Origin: Balamuthia mandrillaris
Taxonomy: Eukaryota; Discosea; Longamoebia; Balamuthiidae
Direction: 5' to 3'
DNA length: 64,000 nucleotides
NCBI GenBank assembly: GCA_031835245.1
Contig: JAVKOQ010000228.1
Coordinates: forward strand, 2,501-66,500
In this document: piece after piece, positions 20,739-30,702 of the stretch
Layout: each line of letters begins with the position of its first letter
How positions within the stretch are numbered: the stretch's first letter is position 1
The notes under the pieces: model-generated
What the model was told of the DNA's origin: nothing
Database searches by the model: none
What the model saw: the letters and a program-made list of their open reading frames with translations, nothing else
Made by a program: the position numbers and the translations under genes

Positions 20739-22570
20739 TTAGTTTTCCCGACGGCAGCAAAGGCGAGCCTTCTTGCGGAGCTCCTTCCACACCAGACGGC
20801 TCAAGAGCAGGGCGCTGGCCCCGCACATCCCCATCAACATCCAAAACACCCGGTCCCAACCATCCTCCGCGCTGGACAGCCAACCGGTGATGAACGGACC
20901 GACGGCCGCTCCAAGGCTGCCCGTGCCATCGATGATGGCCGTAACGGTGGCCAAGGCCTTGGCATCCCCTTTCAAGCAGGAGTGCGTGCCGAGGTCAGCG
21001 GAGACGGCAGTGGTGATGAGTGAGTAAGGTCCGTTGACAAAGAGGCCGCCCATGAACATAAGCAGGATGTTGAGAGCGAAGCTCCGGTCGCCAAGGAGGC
21101 GGTAGAGGTAGAGAGCAGGGATCGCGAGGTACATCATCAACGCGGATGTGGTGGCTTGAGACTCTCCACGGAGAGTGTCGGAGAGGAGGCCGGCAAGGAT
21201 GCCACCGAGGATGCCGCCCACGTCGAAGAGAGTGGAGAGGTTGCCTGCTTCGGAGGTACCAAGACGTTTGCCTCCGATTTCTGTTCTTGTTGTAAGAGAA
21301 CCGTTAGACCGAAACGAAAGAACAAGGAGAAGAGATGAGGATAGAGGAAAGAAAGAGAGCTAAAAGCATAAACGCAGGAAGGTGGAGAGGAGCGAAGGAC
21401 GAAGGAGAGAATAATTACCAGTATGTTTTAGGTAGAAAGGCAACCAGTAGAGGAACGTGTAACTGACCAGCTTGCAAAAGAACAGCGCCAATGCAAACTC
21501 CGCCACCCCAGGAATCAGCCACGCCTTGAAAAAGTTGATGCCCTTCTCCTTCTTCTTCTCCTCCCTCCCCGCTTGATGCTTGCTATTTTCCAACAAGTAG
21601 ATCTCCTCCTCATTTTCGTCTCCTCCTTCAAACTTTTCATCCTGATTGATGGACCCTTCTTCCGCCGCTTTCGCCTCGTCGTTTGAGGCCGAAGCAGAAG
21701 GTGGCGGAGCAACCACCAAAAAGAAAAAGACAATCACCCCAAGTCCACCAATGATGATCCCCGGAAGAATGAACGAGTATCCCCAACCGAGGCCCAACGC
21801 CGCCGACGCCACCAACGCACCAAGAATGTTTCCCACAGAGGTGTTGGCGTTCCATACGCCCATCACGAATCCTCGTCTGCCTTTGCCGAACCAATTGCCC
21901 ATGATGCTGACGACAGAGGGCCAGCCGGTCGATTGGAAGAGACCAGAGAGCACCTGAACGACCACGAAGTACCAGAAAGAGTGGATGTTCCAGAGGTAGG
22001 CCATGCCAAAGAGAGTGGTGCAGATACCCGTGAGGATCATTCCTGCACTCAGAAAGTATCTATTATCGTTTTCATTTTTTGCCATTAGAAAAGACAGCGG
22101 AGAGAGAGCTTCTGAAGGATGAGAAACAAAGAAGAGTATTAAAAGGCCAACCTGAGGTTCACGCGGTCCCCAAGATGACCACTGAAGAACATACCAACGG
22201 CATAGGAGGCCAGGAACGCAGTGTCAAGGCTTCCCAACATGCCCTCTCCTTTATGCTCGTTGTCAAAAGGAGCCCATCCCCCGTCTGAAGTTAACAAAGC
22301 AGAGGCCGAAGCTGACGAAGTCGAGGAACTGTGGTCGTCGTCGTCGTTGGTTTCTTTGTCCGTGTTGTGAAGAACGGACTTGACTATGCTGGGAGGCTTG
22401 CGAGAGAGATGATAGGACATGTAACAGAGAAAAGTCAGGATGAAAACGGTGGCTCTGAGGAAGAGCTTCTTCTTTCTGGACCATGGCGACGAGAAGAGGC
22501 ATCCCTGCAAGAGGGACATGCCCAGAGGCACATTTGTCATGGGTGGATGTTGCTTCTCTGTGGCTTCCAT
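20739..22570 (-). CDS. SLC37-type sugar-phosphate/phosphate antiporter (major facilitator, OPA family)
   Basis: Three exons (22152-22570, 21419-22059, 20739-21280) give 533 residues with about twelve hydrophobic helices. Key stretches are [20 protein letters not shown] at the first helix, then [40 protein letters not shown] followed by [20 protein letters not shown] (highly typical of SLC37/glycerol-3-phosphate permeases), and a central acidic cytoplasmic loop before [20 protein letters not shown]. It should exchange a phosphorylated sugar or glycerol-3-phosphate against phosphate in an internal membrane such as the ER. The substrate is not readable from sequence. The C-terminus [11 protein letters not shown] is basic and lacks a clear KKxx retrieval signal. 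All phases close. Confidence 0.87.
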
Positions 22571-23354
22571 TTTATGCGTTCGTTATGCTGGTGCAACAAA
22601 GAAGAGCCAAAAAAAAAAGGGTGAAGAGTAGAGAAGAGAAGCAAGAGAGAGAAAGGTTTGATGTAGGTCAGTCCTGCTATGTGGGGTAGTTGTAAAAACA
22701 AAGAATATCTCCGAACACACATTCGACAACACCAAGAATAAATAGAAGTCAGAAGAACTATGAAGCGGTGTAATCTACCTTAAAAAAACCCATTATGAGC
22801 AGAAAAAGAGGGAGAGCTTTCCCAGCCGCCACGTGCAGGAAAGCCTGGGAGGGGTGGGTTGGGGATTGGTTGGTATCCACCCTACCCAACTATCTGCCAT
22901 TGGTGGTGTTCCGCGCCCTGAAGAGTGGTGTCCCTTGTCCGCTGATGTCATCCCCTACAAAAAAAATAAATTAACGAGGACAGGAGAGAGGACAGGAGCG
23001 AGGTAAACATCTGGTCCAAGAGGCATGCGAAAAAAAAAAGTGTTGTTGTGGAGGAGGAAGCAAGTTTCCAGGAAGACGAACCCACCACTTGACTGTTCTG
23101 TTTTCCTTCGCACAGCTTCATTTTGAGCGCTTGGTTATCGGCCGTGCTTCTCTTTCTTTTTCCTGCTGAACTTTCACGTCGACGCGTAGTTCTGGTGAAC
23201 CTTTTGTGAAGCAGCCCTGCACAATCGCTGCAGCAGACTTGTCTAATTCGGGTTGTCGACAAAAACTCCTCGACAAAGAAGAAAGCAATAAAGCAAAAGA
23301 AAGACTGAAGAAGAGGACTAAAAGGACTCCGGTTTTTCTTAACACCCTCCACAG
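22571..23354. other. Divergent intergenic region with a G-quadruplex motif and TGTCGACA
   Basis: No gene found in about 780 bp between the SLC37-like gene (leftward) and the granulin-like gene (rightward). A four-run G tract (GGGAGGGGTGGGTTGGGG) lies at 22847-22864, beside inverted repeats (TCCCAG/CTGGGA at about 22820-22850). TGTCGACA lies at 23254-23261, 93 bp before the granulin-like ATG. Confidence 0.5.
22847..22864 (+). promoter_or_regulatory. G-quadruplex-type motif
   Basis: Four G runs of 3-4 with 1-2 nt loops in an otherwise AT-balanced intergenic region, between two divergent genes. Confidence 0.4.
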
Positions 23355-23729
23355 ATGGCAAACCAATATTTCTTCCCAGTAATTTGTTTGGTTTGTTTTA
23401 TAGCAATCGCTGAAACTGCCACCATAGCCACAAACTCCATACCCACAGCACTCCACCAGGCCACTCCTTCCTCGGACATTCGCTCCGTCGACCGAAAACC
23501 ACCTTGCTCCCCCGGCGCCTGTCAAAGCACCGAGACCTGCTGCGTGACTCCCGACGGCAACCCAGCTTGCTGTCCTTTCCGCAAAGCCTGTTGCTGCCCC
23601 GATGGCCAGACCTGTTGCCAAGGCCAAAGCTGTCAGTGTTCCGGCTGCCCTGGTCCCGATTGCAGCTGTTTCTCCTGTGGCCAAGGAGGACAGTGCGTGA
23701 CTCACGAAGCGTTCTCTCCTCTATCTTGA
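23355..23729 (+). CDS. Small secreted granulin-like cysteine-rich protein
   Basis: A single exon of 124 residues. A signal peptide is clear: a hydrophobic core (FFPVICLVCFIAIA) then small residues near 20-25. The mature part holds about 20 Cys. Its pattern C-x-STETCC, then x8-CC-x5-CCC-x5-CC and C-x-C resembles the paired-cysteine ladder of the granulin/epithelin module (CC repeated every 5-8 residues). After the first ladder the spacing departs from granulin (SGCPGPDCSCFSCGQGG), so the fold assignment is tentative. Granulin domains occur in growth factors, cysteine proteases and small secreted proteins. A secreted peptide or defence role would be a guess. Confidence 0.65.
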   Translation: MANQYFFPVICLVCFIAIAETATIATNSIPTALHQATPSSDIRSVDRKPPCSPGACQSTETCCVTPDGNPACCPFRKACCCPDGQTCCQGQSCQCSGCPGPDCSCFSCGQGGQCVTHEAFSPLS

Positions 23730-23810
23730 GCTAAGATTTTCTTACTTTGAAAAAAACCTCTGTTGAAAACTCTGTCGTTTATACAAAAAGCTTGAAAAGA
23801 AGTTCGTTGC

Positions 23811-26241
23811 TCACACTTCGTCTGTTGTTTTCTTTCTTCGCATTCTATCGGTCCCTCGTTTCAGTCGGTTAGTGCCTCTCTTCCACTCGTCTTTGGCTCC
23901 TCTCAAGGTGGACATCGCGTTGAACGTGTTTTTGAAGGAGGAGAATTCTTGTTGCCGTTTGAGCGCCAGTTTCTCTTTCTCTCCGAGGTAATGCGCGATG
24001 GCGAAATGGCCGTTGGCGATGGCTGCCTCCGAAGGGAGAAGACCATTACTCGCTCTGTTGGTATAAGCATATTCGTTAAAAGAGTTGAAACATGAAAAAA
24101 TAGGCATAGAAATAGCAAAGTGAAAAGCGAAAAAGAAAAGTGATAAAAAAAGAGAGAAAGACAAGGCAAGAAAAAGAAACGAGATGAGAAACAAACCTTA
24201 TTGTAACATCCACTTCAAATTGTTCCACCAACAATTTGGCAGCATTGCCGTGTCCGTTCTTTGCAGCCAAATACAGCGCTGTTCGTCCTTTGCCATCCTT
24301 TGCGTTCACCGGATGTTCCTCCTCGTCCTCTCCGTCTTTGCCCTTGCTCTTATACTTGCTCACTCTCTGCAACATATGCTTCAGCTCCAAGACGTTTCCC
24401 GTTCTGCTGGCTTGATGCAACGGCAACGTTCCAGCTATATCATGCTTTGTCGTTGTGTACTTTTCGGCTTCGTTCCAGATCGCTGTATACCATTCCTCCA
24501 TTTCGTTGGGATCTTCCACAAAGAATTCCAATGTAGTTCCATCTTTTGAAGTCACTTGAAAACTTGGTAATGAAGGAGAAGGAACACAAGTAGCAGTTGA
24601 AGAGCGGGAAGAAGAAGGAGAAGGAGTTGTAGAAGAAGAAGTGGATGAACGAGAAGAAGCAGGAGAAGCTGAAGGAGAGGACGAAAATGGAGCAATTCCA
24701 TAAGCCCATGACGGAGGGGGTACGGTTGAAGTATATGAAAATGGAGCTGGAGAAGCAGAAGCAGGAGCAGAAGCAGAAGCAGCAGAAGAAGCAGAGGAAG
24801 TTATGGAAGCAAAAGGTGCAAGAGAAGATGACGGGGATGAAGAAGCCGAAAAGACAGAAATGCTTGAACGAGAAGGAAGCACGATTTTGTAGAGACTGAC
24901 CATGACGATGTATTCAAGCTCAGCTCCCATCAAAAGACTTTTGGCAAGAAGGAGAGCATCGTTGAAGAGGAAAAGGATGCAAGCGAGGGGAGAACCGCGT
25001 CCTTTTCCAGTTTGTTGGAATAGTAGCACGGGTCCCGACTTAACAAGTTCCCTCGTTGGTTTCATTATATTTCGCATCTTTTTCATTTGTTAAAATGTTA
25101 TCAAAGAGATCTACAAGGAGAAGAAACCGAATAAGAAGGAGAAAAATGGTACCTTCTTTTTTTCTTTCTGGCGAACTGCTTTGGGCACAAGAGTTTTGTC
25201 TTTGCGATAGTGAAGTTTGTTGTGAATGGTCCAAAGCTTGTGTCTCTTTTCGAAGGTGTTCTTTTTGTCTTCGATGTAATTGGCCAAATCAGAAATGGTG
25301 GTCGCCACTTTTGCTATATCGTTATAGTCAGAATGTTCGCAATGTGTACTGGCCAGCAGTTCCTGAAAGAGTTTAATATGTTTGTTTTGTTGAGAAAAGA
25401 GGAAGAATGATAAGATAAAAACGAAGGGAGAAAAGAGCTTACACGAAACAGTAGTTTGTATCTTGGAATTCTTTGGACTAAGAATAAGGAAAGTTAGAGA
25501 TTGCCGAAGAAGAAAGTCAAAGAAGAGTGGAGAAAATAAATCCGGAGAAAGAACAAACCAGGGAGGATGAGTAGATGGGTAAGATACCAATCTCCTTTCA
25601 TCTTGTCCAGAGGGGTTGGCCGTTGCTTCGTTACATCAAAAGTAAGCATTATGTTCAAAATAGAAAAAAAAAAGGAGAAACCAGTACCTGAAGAAACTTT
25701 GTAAACCTTCTGTTTTTGTGAAGCACTGAGAGAATGTTCAGAGCGTCATCATAGTTGTTAATATAATCAGTGTAGAGCTTCATCCACGGTGCCTGTTAAC
25801 GGGGATTATTTGTTAGTTGGATATTCATTGAAACAACAGAAAATGAAAGGAAACGGAAACAGAAGAAGAAAGGAACAACGCACAAGTGCCAAAAAGACAT
25901 GGCCAAGAACACCAGTTGCGGGACTCCAGGTCTTCATCTCTTTTTCTAAATCCGAGAGCAACCTTTCGTGAAGGTACAAAATGGAATCGACATTGCTAAA
26001 TATAGTAGGAATGGCAGAGGTAGGAAAGATGCCGGAGGTCGTTTGAGCTAACGTCTCCAAAGGAAGTTTGTACTCATTGATGAGAAAGTGGAGATTGGAG
26101 ACGTAGATTCGTTCGGTCTCTAGTATTTCTTTTGCCACTGCTGCTCGTCGCTTCAGCAACCTTTCTGGAAAAATGAAGCTATAAGTCTTTCTTTCTCATT
26201 GCAGAAGAAAACAAAAGGAGAGAAAGAATAGAGAAACGAAG

Positions 26242-26274
<33 letters not shown>

Positions 26275-27279
26275 CGAAAATGGGAAAGATAGGAAAGAGA
26301 AGATGGATAAAAGAAGAACGGAGTACTTTGCTGAACAAAGTTGCCCATCGTCATCTTCCTCATTAGCTTCAGGCCTTCTGACTTATCCAAACTCTTGGAC
26401 GGTCGTCTTAACTCTCTCTTTGGAACTGGTGGAGGAGCACCTCTTGAAGACAAGGGAGACCGAACCGGAACTTTTATCGCTCCACTTGCTTCTCTTTCTC
26501 TTTTATCAACTGCAACTGGAAAGAACGAACTAGATTGAGGTCGCTCCTCCACTGCTTCTCTTTCTTTCATCGTTATTATCAGCTTCTCCTCTATTTCTTC
26601 CTCCTTCTCTTCCTCTTCTTCTCTCTCGTCTACTTCTTGTTCGTCATTTCTTTCTTCTTCGTCGTTGTTGCTGTTTTTGTTGTTATCAACATATGTTGTG
26701 GGTTGAGGTGGTTGTTGAGCTAGTTGTTGAAAGGTGGAAGAAGGAAAGAGAGGAGGTCTCTTCCATCTGTGCATTTGAGCAGCTCGAATGGTGGACGTTC
26801 CATCCGAAACAGAGAATAGAGAGGGTGCAGAAGCAGAAGAACATGTGCCCATCGAGAATGTTCCACTTTCATATCTGGTGTTACTATTGTGATTGTGTGC
26901 GTTGCTGTTGGCAGTGAAGAACGCTTTCTTGACGTCCAAAAAAGACATCACCCTCGCTGGTTCGTTTCTAGTCGGTGCGGTTGGTATCGTCGCTCTCTCC
27001 TTCGCCTTCTCCTTTTCTTGCTCCTCCGCCTCTCTTTTCTTCCATTGGAAGAAAACGCTCTTTCTTCCTCTTATCGTGTCGAAGCTCTTGTTTTGTACAT
27101 CGTTTCTGGAAGCAAAAGAAGGGGTCGTTATTGTTGTCGTTCTGTCGGTTGTTGTTTTTGTTGTTGGAAGAATGGTAACCTTCCGACTGGAGTCGAACGG
27201 TAAAAGCTCTGAAGTTGAAGCGGTTGAAGAAGTTGAGGAAGAAGAAGAAGAAGAAGAAGAAGAAGAAGAAGAAGAAGAA

Positions 27280-27323
<44 letters not shown>

Positions 27324-27768
27324 GGAAGAAGAAGAAGAGGAAGAAGAAGAAGAGGAAGAAGAAGAAGTGGACAGAGGTTCAAGTTTCACATAGTTTTGAG
27401 GAAAGTAGCCTTCCGTTCCGTCTTCCTTTCTTCCTTTCCACCATCCGCTTGGATTCGTTTCTATGATCTCTATTAAATCTTTTACCTGTTTTTTTGAAAA
27501 AGAAAAAAAAAGAAAGAACAAGAGCAAACAAAAACAAACCGAAGAAAAGAAACAGCAAACGAACAAGAATAATAAAAAAGAAAAAGATATATTAACAACT
27601 TCCAAAGCCAAAAAAAAAAACAACTAAAATACGAACTGTGAATGAAAGGTGGTTCTTTTCATTCGTTTGATAAGACCCAACGGCTTTACTGATTCTCTTC
27701 TGCACCTTTGTGTGTCGGTAATCATTACCCTTGGACGACCGATCCTCCAACACCGGTACCCTTTGCAT
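23811..27768 (-). CDS. RhoGEF with SH3, DH, PH and ankyrin-like C-terminus
   Basis: Nine exons (27637-27768, 26327-27485, 25884-26164, 25688-25792, 25559-25625, 25443-25477, 25153-25362, 24197-25077, 23811-24054) close in frame to 1,037 residues. The SH3 domain spans exons 1-2 (SYQTNEKNHLSFT, IIETNPSGWWKGRKEDGTEG, YFPQNYVKLE). A long disordered region with a poly-Ser tract and SH3-ligand-like prolines follows. The DH domain shows AVAKEILETERIYVSNLHFL, then LILPVQRIPRYKLLFRELLA built across two junctions. The PH domain starts at PTRELVKSGPVLLF and is split by a Ser/Ala-rich insert of about 90 residues before FQVTSKDGTTLEFFVEDPNE and EMEEWYTAIW. Two or three ankyrin-like repeats follow (LPLHQASRTGNVLELKHML, ALYLAAKNGHGNAAKLLVEQ). 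It should exchange GDP for GTP on a Rho/Rac-type GTPase at a membrane. The start is the ATG at 27768; the SH3 begins about 31 residues later. Confidence 0.88.
27236..27368. repeat. GAA/GAG trinucleotide repeat coding for poly-serine
   Basis: About 130 bp of (GAA)n with GAG variants. It is inside exon 2 of the RhoGEF and is read on the minus strand as TCT/TCC codons, giving more than 35 consecutive serines. Confidence 0.9.
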
Positions 27769-28206
27769 TATTTTTTGTTTTTAACTGCAATGTTGGTTTA
27801 TTTGTTAGCGGGTTTTTTTTTTCGAAAGCTTCAAACAAAAAGAAGAAGAGGAGGGACACAAACGAACTATGCGAGTGCTGGTGCCATTCGCCGGCACTCC
27901 TTTTTACCGCTTTTCGTTTCTTTCTTCTCCTTCTGTTTTCGTTACACCTGAAATTGAATCTGTTAACTGGCCACCTTAATTTACCAGATTAATTAATATA
28001 GAGCACAAGCGCTATACCCTTTGACCACCGTTTGTGCCGTTTTCAAGAAGGAAGCACGCACAATATGTACATTCACAGGCAAAAGAAGAAGGCTTTGTGC
28101 TTTGCTTAAAGAACAATGCCCTTGTTTTACTCAAATCGCCACTGACGAAGCAGATCCAAGAAGAAGAACTAACAGAACAAATGAAAGGAATAAACATTAC
28201 ATGGAA
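27769..28206. other. Intergenic region upstream of the RhoGEF
   Basis: I see no gene or RNA gene in this stretch; it presumably holds the RhoGEF promoter and the 3' end of the transposase-like sequence. Confidence 0.4.
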
Positions 28207-29184
28207 CTACTGTTGTTGCACTTTCCAGTTATGAACAGCGAGGGAGAAGCAGACCAGGCTGTGCAAATACTCCTCTCGCTCCTGAAACGGAACAGAGAGA
28301 GCTGCAAATCCTCTCCTTGCGAAGACAAATGGCGCTTCCATCTTCATCTTCATCTCTTGCATTGTTTTCTTCTCCTCTTCCTCTGTTCCATCCCCTTCTT
28401 CGTCTTCCTCTGCTTCGTTCCCTTCTTCTCTTGCCTCCCTTTTCTCTAAACTATTCACGACTATCAACCGGTGATTCTTCAAGCGTTTGGCACCCTTCAG
28501 AAAGCTCCTGTTGTTCCCCACCGAAGTGACCCCCAACTTCTTATCAATCCACTTTTTTTTCCACTTGATGACCTCTCCATCGGTTGTCTGCGGGCTGTAC
28601 CCTCCAAACACGGCACGGACTACGGTGTTGGCATCCATCAACACCATGAACCGCTCTGCAGGGCCTTTGGCCTTGAGGCTCCAGGACGGATGATACTGGG
28701 CACCACTCTTCTCTCTTGTCTTGGCCAATCGAAACTCCAAAGAGCGCCACCAGAGGAGCACTTGGTTATGGTGCTGGTACCATCGCCTCAGCCTGTCGCT
28801 GTTGCTGCTGTTGCCAGCTTGAAGGGCGGAAGCTGCTTGCCACTCTGAATGCGTGCCGACGGCAAGCTGTGTCGTCGTTGCCCAGTGACCCAGAGCATGG
28901 AGGATCCTTTGTGCGTAGCGGCTAAGGCTTGAATGAGAGGGCAAGGAGTCTTTCAACGCCTCTTGGAGGATGCCGTAGCCAACGTTCCTGATGTACTTGA
29001 AGAGGGTCACGTAGACGTAGAACTCGGTGAAGTCTGGAGGTCGTTCTATGCCACCCCAAACGTTTTGCTCATGCACAAACCGCACGAGCTCTGCAAGCAA
29101 TGGCTTGGGAACCACTTTGTGGACGGCCCGTTCCACGTCCTACAGGCTGGCCACCCGCTCCTCTCCTCGCTTCGGTTCTCTCAT
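28207..29184 (-). pseudogene. DDE transposase-derived ORF interrupted by an in-frame TAG
   Basis: From the ATG at 29184 the frame reads MREPKRGEERVASL, hits TAG at 29140-29142, then continues open for 309 codons (DVERAVHKVVPKPLL onward) to the stop at 28207. No other ATG exists in the first half. A helix-turn-helix-like part (LFKYIRNVGYGILQEALKDS ... SSLSRYAQRILHAL) is followed by RFMVLMDANTVVRAVFGGYS, TTDGEVIKWKKKWIDKKLG and a final HSLVCFSLAVHNWKV. This order recalls PIF/Harbinger-type (DDE_4) transposases: a strand with Asp, then G-x(5)-DG, and a C-terminal HN helix. The first catalytic Asp is not evident and an acidic insert sits before the end. No terminal inverted repeats or target duplications were found. 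Alternatives: an upstream exon spliced to the acceptor TGTAG|GAC, or an unrelated amoebal family. Confidence 0.4.
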
Positions 29185-29715
29185 TTGTCGTTTCGGCTTC
29201 CTTCTTCGGTGGTGAAATTTCCTGATTTACACGAAATTTCAATATAGTATCAAAAACATTTCCACTTAATTCACTCCAATTTTCAGCGTAATCCAAACAA
29301 ACGGTCGTGTCGACATGAACAACATTAACAAAACAAACACTCTTCTCCCGCGCTCTCTCTCTCTCTTTCTCTCGCTCATTTCTCGCTCTCCTCTTCTGCT
29401 AATGACCCGCAGTCCAACAAACACAAAAAACAAAGCGTCTCTTCCTTGTGCCACAAGGGGAAGCCATGCTAGCCCCAACCTCGAGTTTTTTTTTTTCTCT
29501 GGATTTGCATTCGTTTTTCTAGCACTATCGAAGTTTCCGCCTCCCTTTCCATTCCCTCCATGCCTTGCAATGCAATTTCATTTTGGTGTTCAAACAACCG
29601 GCGGCATTCTCCTCCACTCAAAAAGAGACATTAAAAATCTCTTCTCTTCTCTTCTTTTGTTTTCATTTGTTTTCTGTTTTGTTTTTTTTCGTTAAAAAAA
29701 AAACAACAGAAGAAA
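29185..29715. other. Intergenic region between divergent genes
   Basis: No gene seen in about 530 bp. TGTCGACA lies at 29308-29315. CT-rich stretches near 29340-29400 and 29640-29690 lead into the MORN-like gene. Confidence 0.4.
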
Positions 29716-30017
29716 ATGTCCGACCAAAACAGGGTGCAGCGTGTGAAGAGCCTCAAGGAGAGAACGGCAGAGCTGGTGGCTCGCACGTTTGACCGCTCCA
29801 TGGCGGACAAGCTGCCGGCCGAACTGTTGGAGCAGGTCCAACGGCGGATGACTCCGGACAAACAGATCGCCGAGCTGGGACAGGTCAAACGGTGGGAGGG
29901 AGGTCAGTTGGCTTCTGTGCTTCCTCTCTTCCTCTCTTTTCGCTTCTCTTTTCTCTTATCCAGCTCTGTCGTTCTGTTTCCTTGCTCTTCTCCCGTTCTC
30001 TGCGTCTATCTTCTCTG

Positions 30018-30060
<43 letters not shown>

Positions 30061-30426
30061 CTCTGCTTCTCTTCTCTCACACTTTCATCTCTTCTATATC
30101 TTCTCTCTTCTCCTCTTTCACTCTCTCGTTCTCTCGTTCTCTCGTTCTCTCGTTCTCCCTAGGTACTCTTCGTCCTCTTTCTCCTTCTCCTCGCCCTTCT
30201 TTCTCACATCTCTCGCTTTGCTTCGCTTTGCTGTCCTTCTTGAGCAGATCAATTGGTAGAGTTATGGAACTACGATGAAGAAGGAAGAGCGCACGGTGAT
30301 GGCTTCACGTTCCATCGCAACGGAAAACGAGCGATGCACGTTCAGTACCATCACGGCAAGAAGCAAGGAGCGGTCAGTTGGTGGAGATCCGATGGCGTGC
30401 TTTGTCTGAAGGATTACTATTTTTGA
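29716..30426 (+). CDS. Small MORN-like repeat protein
   Basis: Two exons (29716-29902, 30248-30426) give 121 residues in frame. The N-terminal half is helical and charged (VKSLKERTAELVARTFDRSM, LPAELLEQVQRRM). The C-terminal half has short units of the form G-x-FTFHRNGKRAMHVQYHHGKK-QG-x-WWRSDGVL-x-DYYF, which resemble the MORN / toxin_YwqK-type antitoxin repeat (Tyr/His-x-NG-K, Tyr-x-x-G, G-x-x-x-x-W). Such repeats are usually beta-hairpins that mediate protein or lipid contact. No enzymatic motif is visible. The intron holds a (CT)n tract at about 30021-30058. Confidence 0.5.
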
Positions 30427-30702
30427 AGTGTGGAGTCGTGTTTGTAGCTATGTAAATACGTATATCAGTATCATATGTACAGAAAAGAAGGACAGAGGGA
30501 TATAAAACAGAGTATAAGAAAACATAACTAACCTTTGGTATAATATGTAGAGAGAGATTCAAAGGAACGAGAAAGAAGAAACAGACGAGAGAGAGAGCGA
30601 GAACAAGAGACAAAAGGCAAAGAAAAAGAGAACGGATAGAGAAGAAGGCAACAAAAAACAGAAAGATAAGAAAAGAAAGCTTCTCTCTAAGAATAGTAGT
30701 TT

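Noticed and set aside
22948-23705. Minus-strand open frames over the granulin-like gene
   Set aside because: They are shadows of a Cys-rich reading frame with a clear signal peptide on the plus strand.
28000-28060. Possible tRNA-like segment (GCGCTTGTGCTCTA on the minus strand)
   Set aside because: No matching acceptor stem or T-loop consensus (GTTCGAxTC) is present at the right distance.
29136-29138. GTG at 29136-29138 as start of the transposase-like ORF
   Set aside because: Nuclear genes rarely start at GTG, and the frame clearly continues upstream through a TAG to an ATG.
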